The position numbers were made by a program, and so were the translations under genes. Below, piece after piece: positions 24,078 to 36,135 of a DNA stretch of 64,000 bases (its first letter is position 1; each line of letters starts with the position of its first letter). A model generated the notes under the pieces. It ran no database searches and had not been told where the DNA came from. It saw only the letters and a list, made by a program, of their open reading frames with translations. This stretch comes from Perca fluviatilis (Eukaryota; Chordata; Actinopteri; Perciformes; Percidae). The stretch spans positions 6,706,550 to 6,770,549 of the forward strand of contig NC_053119.1 in the NCBI RefSeq assembly GCF_010015445.1, read 5' to 3'.

Positions 24078-24079
<2 letters not shown>
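23385..24079. other. Unassigned intronic sequence
   Basis: No gene recognised on either strand. Confidence 0.5.
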
Positions 24080-24151
<72 letters not shown>

Positions 24152-24170
24152 CGTGTGTTTGTGTGTGTGT
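24080..24170. repeat. (GT)n microsatellite
   Basis: A long GT array with GC and TT interruptions near its right end and flanks shared with 21014-21088. Confidence 0.97.
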
Positions 24171-24200
24171 CAGCAGCAGAGATGAAAGCATGAAAGGTTT

Positions 24201-24633
24201 TTAACCCTCGTGTTGTCCTCAGGTCAAAAGTTTTTATATCAGAAATATAGGTTTCTTTCAACCAAATTTCCCCAAAAATAACATGCAACACTAAAATAAA
24301 TATCGATGATCACTACTTTCATGTTCTACTCGGGTCCAAATCTGTGATAATACATAAGCATATGTTCCTTTGATCTTAACTATTGGTCAGAATAATTCAG
24401 AATTTCTGCTAATTTGACTCAAAAATTAGGCATCATTTCATGTAAATGAGGTGCAGTGACCATACATTCCAAACAGAAATGTAAAACGAGTAATGGTAAT
24501 AAGTCGGAATCAAGTTGGCTAAGAAGACGTAAGACAGACCTGGGGGAGACTTTACAGGCTACTTTAGGCTTTATAAAACAGGCAAACCAAACCAGGTCCA
24601 TGTTGGTCGATGGGAAGACAACACAAGGGTTAA
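24201..24633. mobile_element. piggyBac-like MITE, copy 2, 80 bp from the receptor exon
   Basis: Begins TTAA-CCCTCGTGTTGTCCTC and ends AAGACAACACAAGGG-TTAA, with both TTAA targets intact. It lies inside the intron, 80 bp past the splice donor on the minus strand. Confidence 0.85.
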
Positions 24634-24678
24634 TTCATCTCAGCGGATTTTCAAAGTAAAACCAAACTCGCAGATCTA

Positions 24679-25160
<482 letters not shown>

Positions 25161-25293
25161 ACGGAGCGAAGTCCGGGTAATGAGCTGCCAGAACATTATC
25201 TGTTATTTTACGGATTTATTTTCTAGAGTGAAGGGCTGTCGAGAGGTGCTGATCAATGGGAGTAGAATTGAAACTAAGAAAAAAAGTGTTCCG

Positions 25294-25429
25294 CACTCTG
25301 GCTCTATATGAATTTCTTTATTCATACAATGTTTTAGCCCTCAGGCCTTTTTTATGTTGATTTAAAGAAGGCCTGATGGCCGAAAAGTCATCAAAATAAA
25401 GAGAGAGAAATGCATATAGAGCCAGAGTG
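25294..25429. repeat. Short palindromic element
   Basis: CACTCTGGCTCTATATG at the left and CATATAGAGCCAGAGTG at the right are exact inverses around a 100-bp centre that also pairs in part (CAGGCCTT with AAGGCCTG). Confidence 0.8.
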
Positions 25430-26782
25430 TAAAAAAACTACTAATAGATATCACCATAAAACTTCCCAGGTGATTTCTTACTTTAACACGTTTTTTGTAT
25501 TATTAGTTTATTGTTGATGTAGTTTGAATATGCAAATGAGTCATTATCTAATGCTAACGTTTTGGTGAATTGAAGAGAAATCTACAGACACAAATGGACA
25601 AAGTCAAACAAACGTGTATTTTGAATGATTACTGTACTTTCCACTTGTCTGAAAGAAGACATGTTATGAAGGCATAGGTGTAATTTACAGGCAATAATCA
25701 AAACAGGTCAATGCAACCCCCACCAAAAAATGTATTATAATTTCCTTTACATAAATAAAGACATTTGCTACATATATTGTTGCAGAAAAATTCACCAGAA
25801 TGCAGAAAATTAAGTGTTGGATGCTCAAAATATTTTATTTTCCTCAAAAATGGAGATCTCAACCTCCCCACCAATGTTGAACCCAAAGTTACTCCCTTTT
25901 ATGAAGGCAAAATAGCCCCAAAATCTCAAAACTGCAGTGCACGACAAACCAACTTTCGTGTCCCGCCTTTAAATGTTGTTCAGTATGGCTCCCGGACATC
26001 CTGCAGTAGATTTTTTGAGATTTAAAACCAATCGAGCTTGACCCTTAAATCCCAACCTTCCCCAGCTTCCTGTTGTTCGCTTTTCTTGTCGGAGTCGAGT
26101 TTGCGAGCTCTGCGGCGTGAATTAGGGAGGCGGATCAGGTCATCCGTCCTGCAGGCTGACAGGCCCGACAGGCCCGACAGGCCCGGCGGGGCTGCATAAT
26201 GGTCCTTTACAGAAAGATTGAAGGCCTGATTGATTTCACTTCAATCCGAGCTCAGAGGTCGCTATGTTGGGACGAGCGCCGCCGGGCGCCTCATCAGGAT
26301 TCACAGGAGAGGAGAAGGGAAGAAGACGGACGACCGAGGGCCAGACGGCAATACAAACGTCAATCGGCTCGCCTGGCTCGGCGACAGGCGGCAAATTAAA
26401 GCCCAGCACTGTAAATACAAACCTGTCTGAGAGCTGACGCTATCACACCGCTGCAGGTTAAACCGCCAGAGAGGACGTTTATTTCCAACACAAAGAACAC
26501 GTCTAAGGTTCCGATGCCGTTTTTTTTTTTACAGACTTTAAACTTTTCCTGTTTATCTGATGGCTGTGTTTCGGATTACTTTGATTCACATCTTTGATTT
26601 GACACGAGATAACAACAAGTCCAACAAAGTTTTCTAATCGGATGCGTCACTTTATATTTATATAGCATTATATTTTCACATTATATTTTTTATATATATT
26701 TTTCTTTTTATTGTATTTCTTCTGATATTTTGTGAAGAGCTGACTCTAAGAGCAATGCACAAAAATGTAAATGTACCTGAAC
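25430..26782. other. Unassigned intronic sequence
   Basis: Contains a 9-bp tandem repeat (GACAGGCCC) at about 26156-26190 and a poly-T run near 26520. No gene seen. Confidence 0.55.
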
Positions 26783-26836
26783 ACAGCATTCTGGGATGGG
26801 ATAAAAAAAAACGTGCTCTGGTTTATTGGCATTTCT
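26783..26836 (+). mobile_element. Family B fragment interrupted at TTAA
   Basis: AGCATTCTGGGATGGGATAA and TCTGGTTTATTGGCATTTCT match family B. The match ends exactly at CTTTAA, where a piggyBac-like MITE begins. Confidence 0.7.
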
Positions 26837-27046
26837 TTAACCCTCCTGTTGTCCTCAGGTCTAATTTGACCCATTTTGAAAAAGTTTCTACATCAGAACA
26901 TTTGGGTTTCTTTCAACCAAATTGTCAAAGAAAGTAAGGTGGATGGTTCCGTACAACGCTCTTCACAAGTCAAATAAATGATCAGTCCACTACTTTCATT
27001 GAATTTGGGTGTTTTATTCAATTTTAAAGCATTTGGAGAAAATAAT
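26837..27046. mobile_element. piggyBac-like MITE, copy 3 (right end lost)
   Basis: TTAACCCTCCTGTTGTCCTC opens it, followed by CATTTGGGTTTCTTTCAACC as in copy 2. The other terminus is missing; the sequence changes into the direct duplication at 27047. Confidence 0.75.
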
Positions 27047-27175
27047 GCAACGTTTTAGTCAGGTTTTTTTTTACCTCTGATGCTTTTTCTGATGTTTTTG
27101 TTTCAACATTTTTGAAGCTTTTTTCACATGTTCTGTATTTTAACTGAAGCTACACATAATTTCCGTGTTTTAATT
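27047..27175. repeat. Direct duplication, copy 2
   Basis: Matches 25040-25160 in the same orientation, with an extra seven bases (GAAGCTT) and few substitutions. It abuts the long inverted repeat. Confidence 0.85.
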
Positions 27176-27176
27176 G

Positions 27177-27758
27177 TCCTTTACCTGACAAGTCATATTT
27201 TTATCTCTGAGGCTGTCCTCCTCCTGAGAACAACGAGACCATCAGTCATTTCAGCAAATGACCCAAAAACAACATTTGTTTTAAGTTCATGTGCCAAAGC
27301 AGCCACAAAGTCCGCAGAGGGAGGGAGGAGGTCCGAGTGGATGGATGGGTCAACAGAACGCAGGAATTTTGCCGTTTGTTTCCATCAAACGCGAAGGAGG
27401 AAAGATTTTCGGCACAACACTGGGATGACTTCAGCAGTTTGTCCCAATGAAACCTCCTCTGATTCTGGGGAGCGTTTACTCCCCAGTAACCACTGTGGAA
27501 CGAAGCTCAAAAGACAATTGCTTATTGCCTCCTTTCGCGTTTGATGGAAACAAACGGCAAAATTCCTGCGTTCTGTTGACCCATCCATCCACTCCGACCT
27601 CCTCCCTCTCTCTCCCTCTGCGGACTTTGTGGCTGCTTCGTCACTTGAACTTAAAACAAATGTTGTTTTTGGGTCATTTGCTGAAACGACTGATGGTCTC
27701 GTTGTTCTCAGGAGGAGGACAGCCTCAGAGATAAAAATATGACTTGTCAGGTAAAGGA
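27177..27758. repeat. Long inverted repeat with ~225-bp arms
   Basis: The left arm 27177-27400 and right arm 27528-27758 are near-identical inverted copies, starting TCCTTTACCTGACAAGTC and ending with its inverse. The 127-nt spacer contains a perfect small hairpin (CTGGGGAG, six-base loop, CTCCCCAG at 27465-27486). Open frames on both strands mirror one another and show no known domain. Confidence 0.93.
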
Positions 27759-28491
27759 AGTTGTATCCAAAATGTCAACTACTGTGTTCAAAACAGCTTT
27801 GTCTCAGAGGCTTTTAGACGTTATCTAAAACATTTGAAGGCCATTTGTTTTCATCACGTCATAATTTATATGCATATATGCCTTTATATATGTATATAAA
27901 TGACATATGGTGAGGATTTTTACATCTGACATAAAAACTGACTAAACTAAAGAAACCTAACTCATCCAAAAAGAAGACAATCACGTGGTCTATTCTTTTT
28001 TTTTCCTGATACAAGGTCTTCCCCTGACATTGAAACTATACCGAAAATATCTTAACTCAATATCCACTTACTAGATTTTGGAGACAGATGGCCCGTAGTG
28101 TGGAAGATTTAAAATGTCTAAATTTAGACAAATCAAGTGAATTGTGTGGTGGTTAATAATTTACGAAATATTTGTCATTTTCAAATGTAGTTTTCATTTA
28201 GTTATTAAATGCATAAATAAAAAGCGAAAAAAAACTGTGTTTCTTTGCTCGATTTGTTTTCCTTTAAGCTTTTCAAAACTTCCGTAGCAAACTCCTTTCT
28301 GGAAACCTCCGATCCAGTCAGTGGAAAACTGTAGCGTTTGTTTCTGACTCAAATGTGTGTGGACAGTCGGTGGAAAACTTGTTTCTGACAATAAAGTCAA
28401 CCGACTGAGACAGACTGTGTGACAGCAGCGACAGATTAGATCAGGAATCATGGAGATTCATGGAGTTGACGCTGAGATGAACGGGGATATT

Positions 28492-28503
<12 letters not shown>
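27759..28503. other. Unassigned AT-rich intronic sequence
   Basis: No gene seen. TATATA-type words near 27865-27905. Confidence 0.55.
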
Positions 28504-28555
<52 letters not shown>

Positions 28556-28684
28556 GTGTTAAAATACCTGTGATATTTCTCACTCGTATGCGCGATCATG
28601 CACACACACGCGCACACACACACATGCACGCACGCACACATGCGCACGCACACACACACACTTGTGTGCACACATACTCGCATG

Positions 28685-28712
<28 letters not shown>
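28504..28712. repeat. Two (CA)n microsatellites
   Basis: A clean (CA)n at 28504-28548 and a compound CA/CG/TG-containing array at about 28595-28712, separated by about 45 bp of unique sequence. Confidence 0.95.
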
Positions 28713-28717
<5 letters not shown>

Positions 28718-29663
28718 TAAAGACTGCAGCTGCATGAGAATATAATGGGGACCACCATTAGCATTAATGATGCATTGTGGGCTGCTCAGTTAGCTGTTGC
28801 TCCATTAAAGCACATACACTACTCTTGTATTTATGTAGAAAATGTCACCATGCTGTGATCTGAGCAGAAAAATAACATTATGACTCCAGCTTTGTGGGTA
28901 CGTCATCAAGTTATGGCATTAATAATGGCTGTACCTGTAAAATCTTAAGTCACAGAGTTCCACGTGTTATTAGATCAATTGCAGAGAGACTCTCAGACAG
29001 AAATCAAACTTGTGCCCCGCTGGTGGCTTCTGAAGGACTTCCTGCTATGACCGGAGGACTGCAATTCTAATTAGCGGCCTAATTGGCCACCCCGCCGTCA
29101 GCTCGCCGCACACTCACATCTCCGTCCTCACAACAGCTCAATAATCAGCTCACAAACTTCACTGTGAAGCAACGCAGCGGGTCTTCAATGTCTGCTTTTA
29201 CTGTCATGGCTGCTGCTCCACACAGAGCTTTTATTTTGAAAAAAAAGGTAAGAAAAGCTCAAGACTGAGCAGATCTGAAGCTCTTATCTGTAGGTTGTAG
29301 CCATTTTGAGAAAATTCACTCATTGTATTCATTTTAGGGTTGCTATCAAGGTTGAAAACATAAACAAAATGTTTAAAATTCTAGTCTCAAAGATACCAGA
29401 GATATCAAATGTATCAAGCTGAATTTTGAGGGGAATGGGTTTAAAGTTAGCAGATGGCAATCTTATACATGCAAAAAGAAACACAAATTCATTAACTATA
29501 GTATTTTTGGAAAAAGGAAAAAGACGACCTCCGTTTTCATCTTCAGTCTTCTAACAACAGTCTTTCCTTGACTTAAAATACCATAACATTCAAGTCCAAC
29601 ATATGACCTCACAAGTTCCTTTCTGTTTTCAGGCAGCATGTGTCATTTTGGACCATATCTTTA
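28713..29663. other. Unassigned intronic sequence
   Basis: No gene or repeat terminus recognised. Confidence 0.5.
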
Positions 29664-30036
29664 TTTATTTATTTTTTTACCTTTATTTATTCAGGGAAGG
29701 TTCACTGAGAACAAAGGCCTTTGACCGCATTTTTTTTTTTTACCTTTATTTATTCAGGGAAGGTTGACTGAGAGGAAGCCTCTCTTTTGCAGGAACGCCC
29801 TGATCCCATTCCCACAGTTCCACATTCATACCTGGAAGCTGCCCAGTACAACCACAGTCTGATCTGCTGGCCACTGAGCAGCTCCACTAGAGCGGTTGGG
29901 GTTAGGTGCCTTGCTCAAGGGCACCTCAGTGGTGGAAATGAGGGAAGTCCTGTTCTTTCACTTTCCCCACCCAGATTTTATCCTGTCGGTCTGGGGATTG
30001 AAGCTTGCGTCTCTAACCTTTAGACCACCACTGCCC
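29664..30036. mobile_element. Teleost interspersed retro-repeat fragment
   Basis: ACCTTTATTTATTCAGGGAA occurs twice (about 29678 and 29741) in a local duplication, followed by GTTAGGTGCCTTGCTCAAGG and GCACCTCAGTGG, phrases common in fish interspersed repeats. Exact family not determined. Confidence 0.55.
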
Positions 30037-30073
30037 CCCAAATATAATATACAGATTCTTTCAAGTAATGTTT

Positions 30074-30075
30074 AT

Positions 30076-30138
<63 letters not shown>
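30074..30138. repeat. (AAT)n microsatellite
   Basis: About 21 AAT units; the poly-Asn frame is an artefact. Confidence 0.97.
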
Positions 30139-30139
<1 letters not shown>

Positions 30140-31259
30140 GTAAAAATATTATGGTAAAATATTATAATATTGGTATGGTAAAATATAATATTTTCAGAGA
30201 GAGATTTTTGAATTACATTTATATCTGCATTTATGTCAAAACCTAGAGCCTTTCAAACATCAAAATGTAATTTATTAATATGTATTTGAGTCAAAATGAC
30301 ATAAAAATCTTTTCCTATTCTATTTTGCCTGGAAATGCTTCCAACGCGCTTGCGTGTCGCGTGACAAATAGGCGCCGGTCCTATTTTTTAGCATGCACAC
30401 GTTTGAGATGTGCGTGTCACGCGGGCAGTGTGAAAGCTCTAACCTGTTACCATGGGAGCCGAAATGAAAACGGACACGCCACGCAGCTGACACGCTCTCG
30501 CCACGCACCCAGTGTGAAGCCGGCCTAAACTGTTTACAAAGCAACGTAAGGTCACGGTCTTTTCAGCGGCCGTTGCAATTCAATTTAGCCGACAAACTGC
30601 CGGGCGAGCGTCGCCCTGATGGATGGCGTCCTGACAGCGCCCATTACCCTCAACACCAGACCTTAACTTCAGCTCTCTGACACCCGGCGGCTGGATCAGA
30701 CCGGGGTCACACACCCAGGACAGATATCGGTGTGTGGACATGTTTACACGTCTTTGCATCGGAGAACACGCTCTCCGTTTCCTGCCGTCTCAGGGTGTTT
30801 CCTGCGACAGTGATTGATGCTCGTCATTCCTGCGACAGCCTTGAGCTTTCTGCCCGACTGAACCCGCGAGAGAAAGAAACCCATCTGCGGTGACAGCACG
30901 CGTCCATCAACGTTCACTCTGCGCTCCGATTGTCTTATTTAAAGTAAAGCTCTCTTTACTGTCATCTGTCTCTTTCGTGGACAATAAACAGCTTCGCCCT
31001 CAGGGTAAAATCCTACATGACTCCTGCTGCTGCTGCTCTGCTTCTCTTAATGTTTCCTTCCCGCAGTTTAAGTCAGAATGACTCAACAAAACTCGACAAC
31101 CAGGCAGGAACTCCGTTTCTACATGTTGTAATACCTCACATTGAAGAAAACACTCCATTTGTGCTTTCTGGGTCCTCTAATTTCAGAATATTTCTCTAAA
31201 AGGAGTTTATTCTGTATCCCAACATCTTCAAGTACATTTACTTAAGAATATATGCACGG
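30139..31259. other. Unassigned intronic sequence
   Basis: Positions 30340-30530 are CpG-rich (ACGCGCTTGCGTGTCGCGTG and similar) and end with CAGTGTGAAGCCGGCCT, which resembles a MITE end. Nothing firm otherwise. Confidence 0.45.
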
Positions 31260-32145
31260 TGTAATGTAGCAGCTTGGTCAAAATATTAATCAGAATCATG
31301 AGAATGAAGCTATTCAAAATGCCGGCTGCATCATTTTAGACACATTCCCCAAAGTCAGCCAGGCAGATTGGGAATCTTTACCTGAATTCAAAATAAAGTT
31401 GACTGAAGTGTGGACAAACAGTGTGAGTTTGTGAAGATGTTGAGCAGCATCATCAGAATTTACAGTCGTACGCTTCGTGTTTCCTTTCACTGCTGTTCTC
31501 CACCCGATTTAAAAAAGATGCTGTTTTCATCTATTTTCCTTGATTCTAAAAGTCTGACATAAATATCAGAACAAATGCAATGGTGTCGTTTTCTCCTAAA
31601 AATAACTCAGACTGCTTACTGCCACATTATTCATCTGAGAAACAAAACCAGCCAGAAATCGATGGACTGAACCTGTCCTGTCCGGGCCCGAGGACACCGT
31701 GTGATGTGTCCGACCTGCTGCCGGCTCTGCCTGCCAACCCGATGGTCCTGAAGCGGCCGGCCGGCTTTCTGGCTTCCGAAATAAACCAGCAGCGAGGAGC
31801 AACAGATGGTGCCTCGTCTCAGATGGCCAGTCAGCTGAGTCAGCAAACAAACACACCAGACATTCAAGGTCCAATATTGTGAAAAGAAAGACTTCCATAT
31901 AAATATCCTACATAAATATAGTGAAAGTATCAAAACGCTCAATCCACAGAAAGACGCATTAAGGCTGTATTCAGAAACTGCCTTTAAACGAGCCGTCAGG
32001 ACTTCTGTACAGTTGTGATGTCACACACATATATACACATATTACATATATATATATATATGTGTCTAAAATGATGCAGCTGGCATTTTGAATAGCTTCA
32101 TTCTCATGATTCTGATTAATATTTTGACCAAGCTGCTACATTACA
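31260..32145. repeat. Fold-back segment with 86-bp inverted ends
   Basis: 31260-31345 and 32060-32145 are inverted copies (TGTAATGTAGCAGCTTGGTC at the outer edge, TTTAGACACAT at the inner edge). The 714-bp interior has a short (TA)n at 32046-32061 and a 100-codon frame without known domains. It may be a MITE or two inverted copies of a smaller repeat. Confidence 0.8.
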
Positions 32146-32215
32146 AGTGCAGCTACAGCGCTGTTACAGTCTTTCCCCGGCTGCAATGACGGTGCAGAGA
32201 CTTCGAGAGTGCAGA

Positions 32216-32804
32216 CAGTGTTGCCAACTCTTTTCCAATGAAAGTAGCTAGCACCAGCTCCAAAAGTCACTAGATGACGTTATACGCTCATTTGCATATT
32301 TGTGACATCATTACGCAACCATTTGCATAAAGCTTAGTGGTTGTGTCAGCAAGGTAGATAGAAAGAAATAGAAATCTTTAGCCAAATAATCACAAATTCA
32401 ATACAGGAATTTAGGTAGTCTTTGAAGTAAAAAAAAACAATTCTACAAAGGGAGGGAGAAAGATTGATAAAGAATTCTCAAAGAAGGCTGGCTTGCCCAG
32501 GGCCAGGCCAGCTCAGCGGCGTCTTTCTCCTGTCGCGTGCCGCTGTCTCTCCTACCTACACCGGCCCCCGCACACCCTGCCCCCCCCTCTGCTCCTCTGC
32601 TCCTCAGTCAGAGAACAGAAGAGAGAGGTGACCGTTTTGGCGGCCACAGGAGAGAAATACATTGCGTGTTCGCTGGACAATATTGGCGTCTTTTCTACAG
32701 AAAGTCGCTAGATTTGTCGCCAGTCGCTTTTGTGAAAAAAAGTCACTAAGGGGGTCTGACAAGTCGCTAAATCTAGCGACAAAGTCGCTAAGTTGGCAAC
32801 ACTG
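32216..32804. mobile_element. hAT-type non-autonomous element, intact ends
   Basis: The ends CAGTGTTGCCAACT and AGTTGGCAACACTG are perfect inverses. Flanking octamers AGTGCAGA (32208-32215) and AGCGCAGA (32805-32812) differ at one base. CAGTG-type ends with 8-bp duplications are hAT hallmarks. The subterminal region has many GTCGCTA words. A fragment of the same family lies at 6012. Confidence 0.88.
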
Positions 32805-32889
32805 AGCGCAGATGTGGAAGACCTAGAAACGCTGACCAATCAGAGCAGACTGGGCTTTTTTGGAGGAGGTCTTAAAGAGACAGGCGCTA

Positions 32890-33049
32890 AAACGGAGCGT
32901 TTCACACGGTGAATTTAGGTATATTCAGACAGACAGTATGAGAACAAAATTATGTGTTTTTTGAACATTAAAGCATGTAAACATGTTCTAATAGAAACCT
33001 AAATACAAGTATGACCCTGAAAATGAGCATGGTATGGGACCTTTAAAGC
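32890..33049. mobile_element. Half of a MITE related to family E
   Basis: AGAAACCTAAATACAAGTAT and CCTGAAAATGAGCATGGTAT, followed by GGGACCTTTAA, are diverged from the family E right end at 39500-39539. The opposite end is absent. Confidence 0.55.
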
Positions 33050-33052
33050 ACA

Positions 33053-33519
33053 CTTCGAATGTCTCAGCTTTAACGGAAGAGTTCACCCAAAAGCATAAAT
33101 TGTAAATCGTAACCACCTCCCTCGGCTCTCTATGAGCCCAGAAAATGTTTCTATGGAATGGCGTTAAGGAGAGCAGAGCGCCCAAAAATATCAGTGCAAA
33201 CAGACCAAACACCCGCACAACATATTCCTTTACGGGAGGGTTATCCAAAAACGCTTTGTTTGGCAATTTAGACATTTTATAACCCTTTTTGCTCCTTTAT
33301 TTGTTAAAGTCTGTTTGCTGTTTGCAGCTGGATTCTCACAATGTATAACCAGATCATGCGACAATCGGAGGACCACAAGATCACACAAAAGTCATTCAAG
33401 TAATGCACTGCAGCTGTTTGGTTTCGGTGTGTGTGTCAACACAAAAGTGACTGTTCGAGGTTAGCGTAGATGCTGCAATAGCATCAGTTATATCAGAACC
33501 TGAGAGTATTTCTTCTACA
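33053..33519. other. Unassigned intronic sequence
   Basis: No gene seen. Confidence 0.5.
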
Positions 33520-33690
33520 TTCCATTCCATTCCATTACATGTCATTTAGCTGAGGCTTTTATCCAAAGTGCCTGTCAATTAAGTGTTTAAAAACCTTGAA
33601 GGTACAAACTCCAGACAACAAGAAGTAAGTGCAAGTACATTAGCTTCAAATAAGCCAAACTACAAAGAGCCATATGAAAGGGCAGCTGTA
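33520..33690. mobile_element. Teleost interspersed repeat fragment
   Basis: CATTCCATTCCATTCCATTA leads into CATGTCATTTAGCTGAGGCT and TTTTATCCAAAG, then GTACATTAGCTTCAAATAAG. I recognise this wording from many fish genomes but cannot name the family. Confidence 0.5.
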
Positions 33691-35179
33691 ATTTTTTTTT
33701 CTTCAATTTAATTTAATAATTTAGTTTTCTTCAGTGAAAAAAGAGCAAAGAACGGCACTGAAGGGTTTTCTTCGGCAACAGTTTGATTGACAGATAATTC
33801 ATCCAATCACCTGAAAGGTATTATTTTGAAAGTGCCTGCCCTTTTCCAAACAGTTTCCAGTGACGGCTTCTGAGATGGTTCTGTGTTAACAAACCATCTG
33901 GCGCCTCAGGTTACTTCTTAAACGCCATTGGACAGAAAACCTTTTCTGGGAATTGTTTTTTGGTGCGCTATTCCTTTAACTTTAGATTATATCGTCTCCT
34001 CTCCGTCCTGAGGGGATTATGTAAAGTACTCAGCTTTAATGACGGTCCTTCAGTTCAGAAACATTTTCTCCACTTATGGTCGTCTGCTCAGTGGAGAGTT
34101 AAGAGGAGCTGCTGCATTATGGATACGCAGTCAGATACTGAGGTATGTCCGTGGGTGTTTCTCGCCCGCAGACGGAGTGGAGTGGACTGATGTTTGAAGA
34201 GGATGTGAACTGTGTGTACTTCATGTGTAAACGGCTGTTTTACAGGTTGTCGTCGTTGCTGCGTTCACATCTTCGATCTGTTTTACAAATGAGACGTCTA
34301 GTTCTCCCAAGATGTTTATACTGCAGGTGTTTGTCCAAAATGTGGACTTAATCTGAAACGGACATGTGGAAAACCAACCACAACGCAATGAAGATCAGAT
34401 CAGATCTGAAATGGACCCGAAGACACTTGGAACCGGCCTTTATTAGAGCCGAGGATAATTAGACCCGATCCAAACTGCAGGATCCAGGAGGGACCAAGAG
34501 AATCCGTGATGGCCGCTAACCAAAATCAACATTTCAGAAAAGAAACCAACTGCTGGAATCCACAGCAACGACATTGCCGTCTCAAAAATAAAAATGCTCT
34601 CTGATCTCACACCTCTCCCGGCCGACCTTCGGCAGAAAAGGCTGCCTCCCCGAGTTGGTCAATAAAGTGCCTCGGAACACACCGAAGCGACGCCGACTTG
34701 AGCATACGTTCTGCGCGTGCGCGAGACGTAATACGTCTCTATGACAGCAAGTGGCACTAATGTGTATAGTCGCCCAAAAAATGAAAACCGGCAGCTGATT
34801 GGACGAACGCATCACGTGGGTCTGGCTTCTCCGGAATTTCAAAGCCAGACCATAATAGCGGTTGCTGTGTTTCTGAAAACATTTTAAGCGAGAAATAGGC
34901 CATTCAGTTGCTGAATCTGGTCAGTTTAAAAGATTTTCGTCAGATTTTGAGAGACTCTACTCCCGCTCATCCCGCTCGTCATTTCTGGGTTAGCACCCCA
35001 CCAATCAGATTGGTCATTGAGTCCGACTGCCCGCCTTCCGATTATACATGTCAAATCGGCCCAAATGAAGGCCGTCGGCTCCTCTGACTGACGACGGCAT
35101 GGAACACCGAACAGACTCCAGTCACCGACCTCGCCAGACTGTCCGACGGACGATAATCGGGTTGGTGTGTCAGGGCCTT
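33691..35179. other. Unassigned intronic sequence
   Basis: No gene supported. The last 200 bp (near 35000-35166) look like a decayed repeat end (GATAATCGGGTTGGTGTGTC, AGGGCCTTTAG). Confidence 0.45.
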
Positions 35180-35780
35180 TAGTTTTGGACGTGTTCCAGT
35201 CTGGATCGACAGTTCATTTCCAGGATGTGTGTTGTCGTTGCCAACGACGTTCTCTTTGGGAAACAACAACAAACTTCGAGCCAGCAAGCTACACACTGAT
35301 AATTTGGATAGTGCAACAAGACAGGCCTGCCTGGTTCTTTCAGGCAATGATTGTAAAGATTTACAAAGAATATGTTTAACTTTACAGCGGTTACTCTCTA
35401 ACTGGGGCGTTGGGGGGCAATTGGCGGGGATTTGCTACGGACAAATTACACAGCGACATACTGGTAAGAGCAAATGAGGTTCAACCATGTATCCAGCTAA
35501 TTTAAATAGCTCCATTTGCTGTATTGTGCAGTAACAGTTAACTTCATTTAATATCGTATGAATAATGTTCCATGTGTTCAAACAAGTTCCTTCCCAAGAC
35601 TATTTAGCAGAGCCACTGTCGCTACTTCTGAAGCTTAGCGCCGCCCAAGACGATTGTGATTGGTTTAAAGAAATGCAAACAACCCAGAGCATTTTTTTCC
35701 TCCAATCCAGGAATGTATCTGTGGTGTAGCCAGACCTTACTCCACAGCGCTGTGGAGATAGGTCTGGCAATTGGAGACTA
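35180..35780 (-). mobile_element. Family B element, copy 4, inverted
   Basis: The minus-strand end is TAGTCTCCAATTGCCAGACC, with the same terminal hairpin as other copies (GTAGCCAGACC with GGTCTGGC). Internal matches to 12540-13072 run in order. Confidence 0.75.
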
Positions 35781-36112
35781 GACATGTTCAGACAGGTGAA
35801 TGTAGGATTGTACCATTTTGGGCGTAAATCGCTGTTTCTTGCCTTCCCACTGTAAAAGCTTCCCACTGTTGTAGTCTTCTCTCGTTATAACAAGTATATA
35901 ATAACGTTTTGTTTTTATCTTAAAAGTATTCAGTTTGAGTAGCAAGAACCTGCAGGAAACACTGGGTGTTGCATTGTCCTGAAAAAACTCCTTAATAATT
36001 CCAAGTTAAACAGTAGATTGATTTAATGTTTGAAGTAGAAACTTGTTTTGCTCTTTAAATCAGTTTTTCTCACAGCGGGTTGAGTCGACAGGGGAATAAC
36101 CAACACAGACAT

Positions 36113-36135
36113 TCTCTCTCTCTCTCTCTCTCTCT
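36113..36135. repeat. (TC)n microsatellite
   Basis: About eleven TC units. Confidence 0.95.

Noticed and set aside
23775..24191. 136-codon frame containing poly-(CV)
   Set aside because: Half of it is the (GT)n microsatellite; the remainder shows no similarity.
27128..27588. Mirror-image 138- and 67-codon proteins (FAVCFHQTR-type)
   Set aside because: They are read from the two arms of an inverted repeat and share no known domain.
31580..31882. 100-codon frames on both strands inside the fold-back segment
   Set aside because: No domain or conserved pattern; overlapping opposite-strand frames of equal length are typical of chance in GC-richer DNA.
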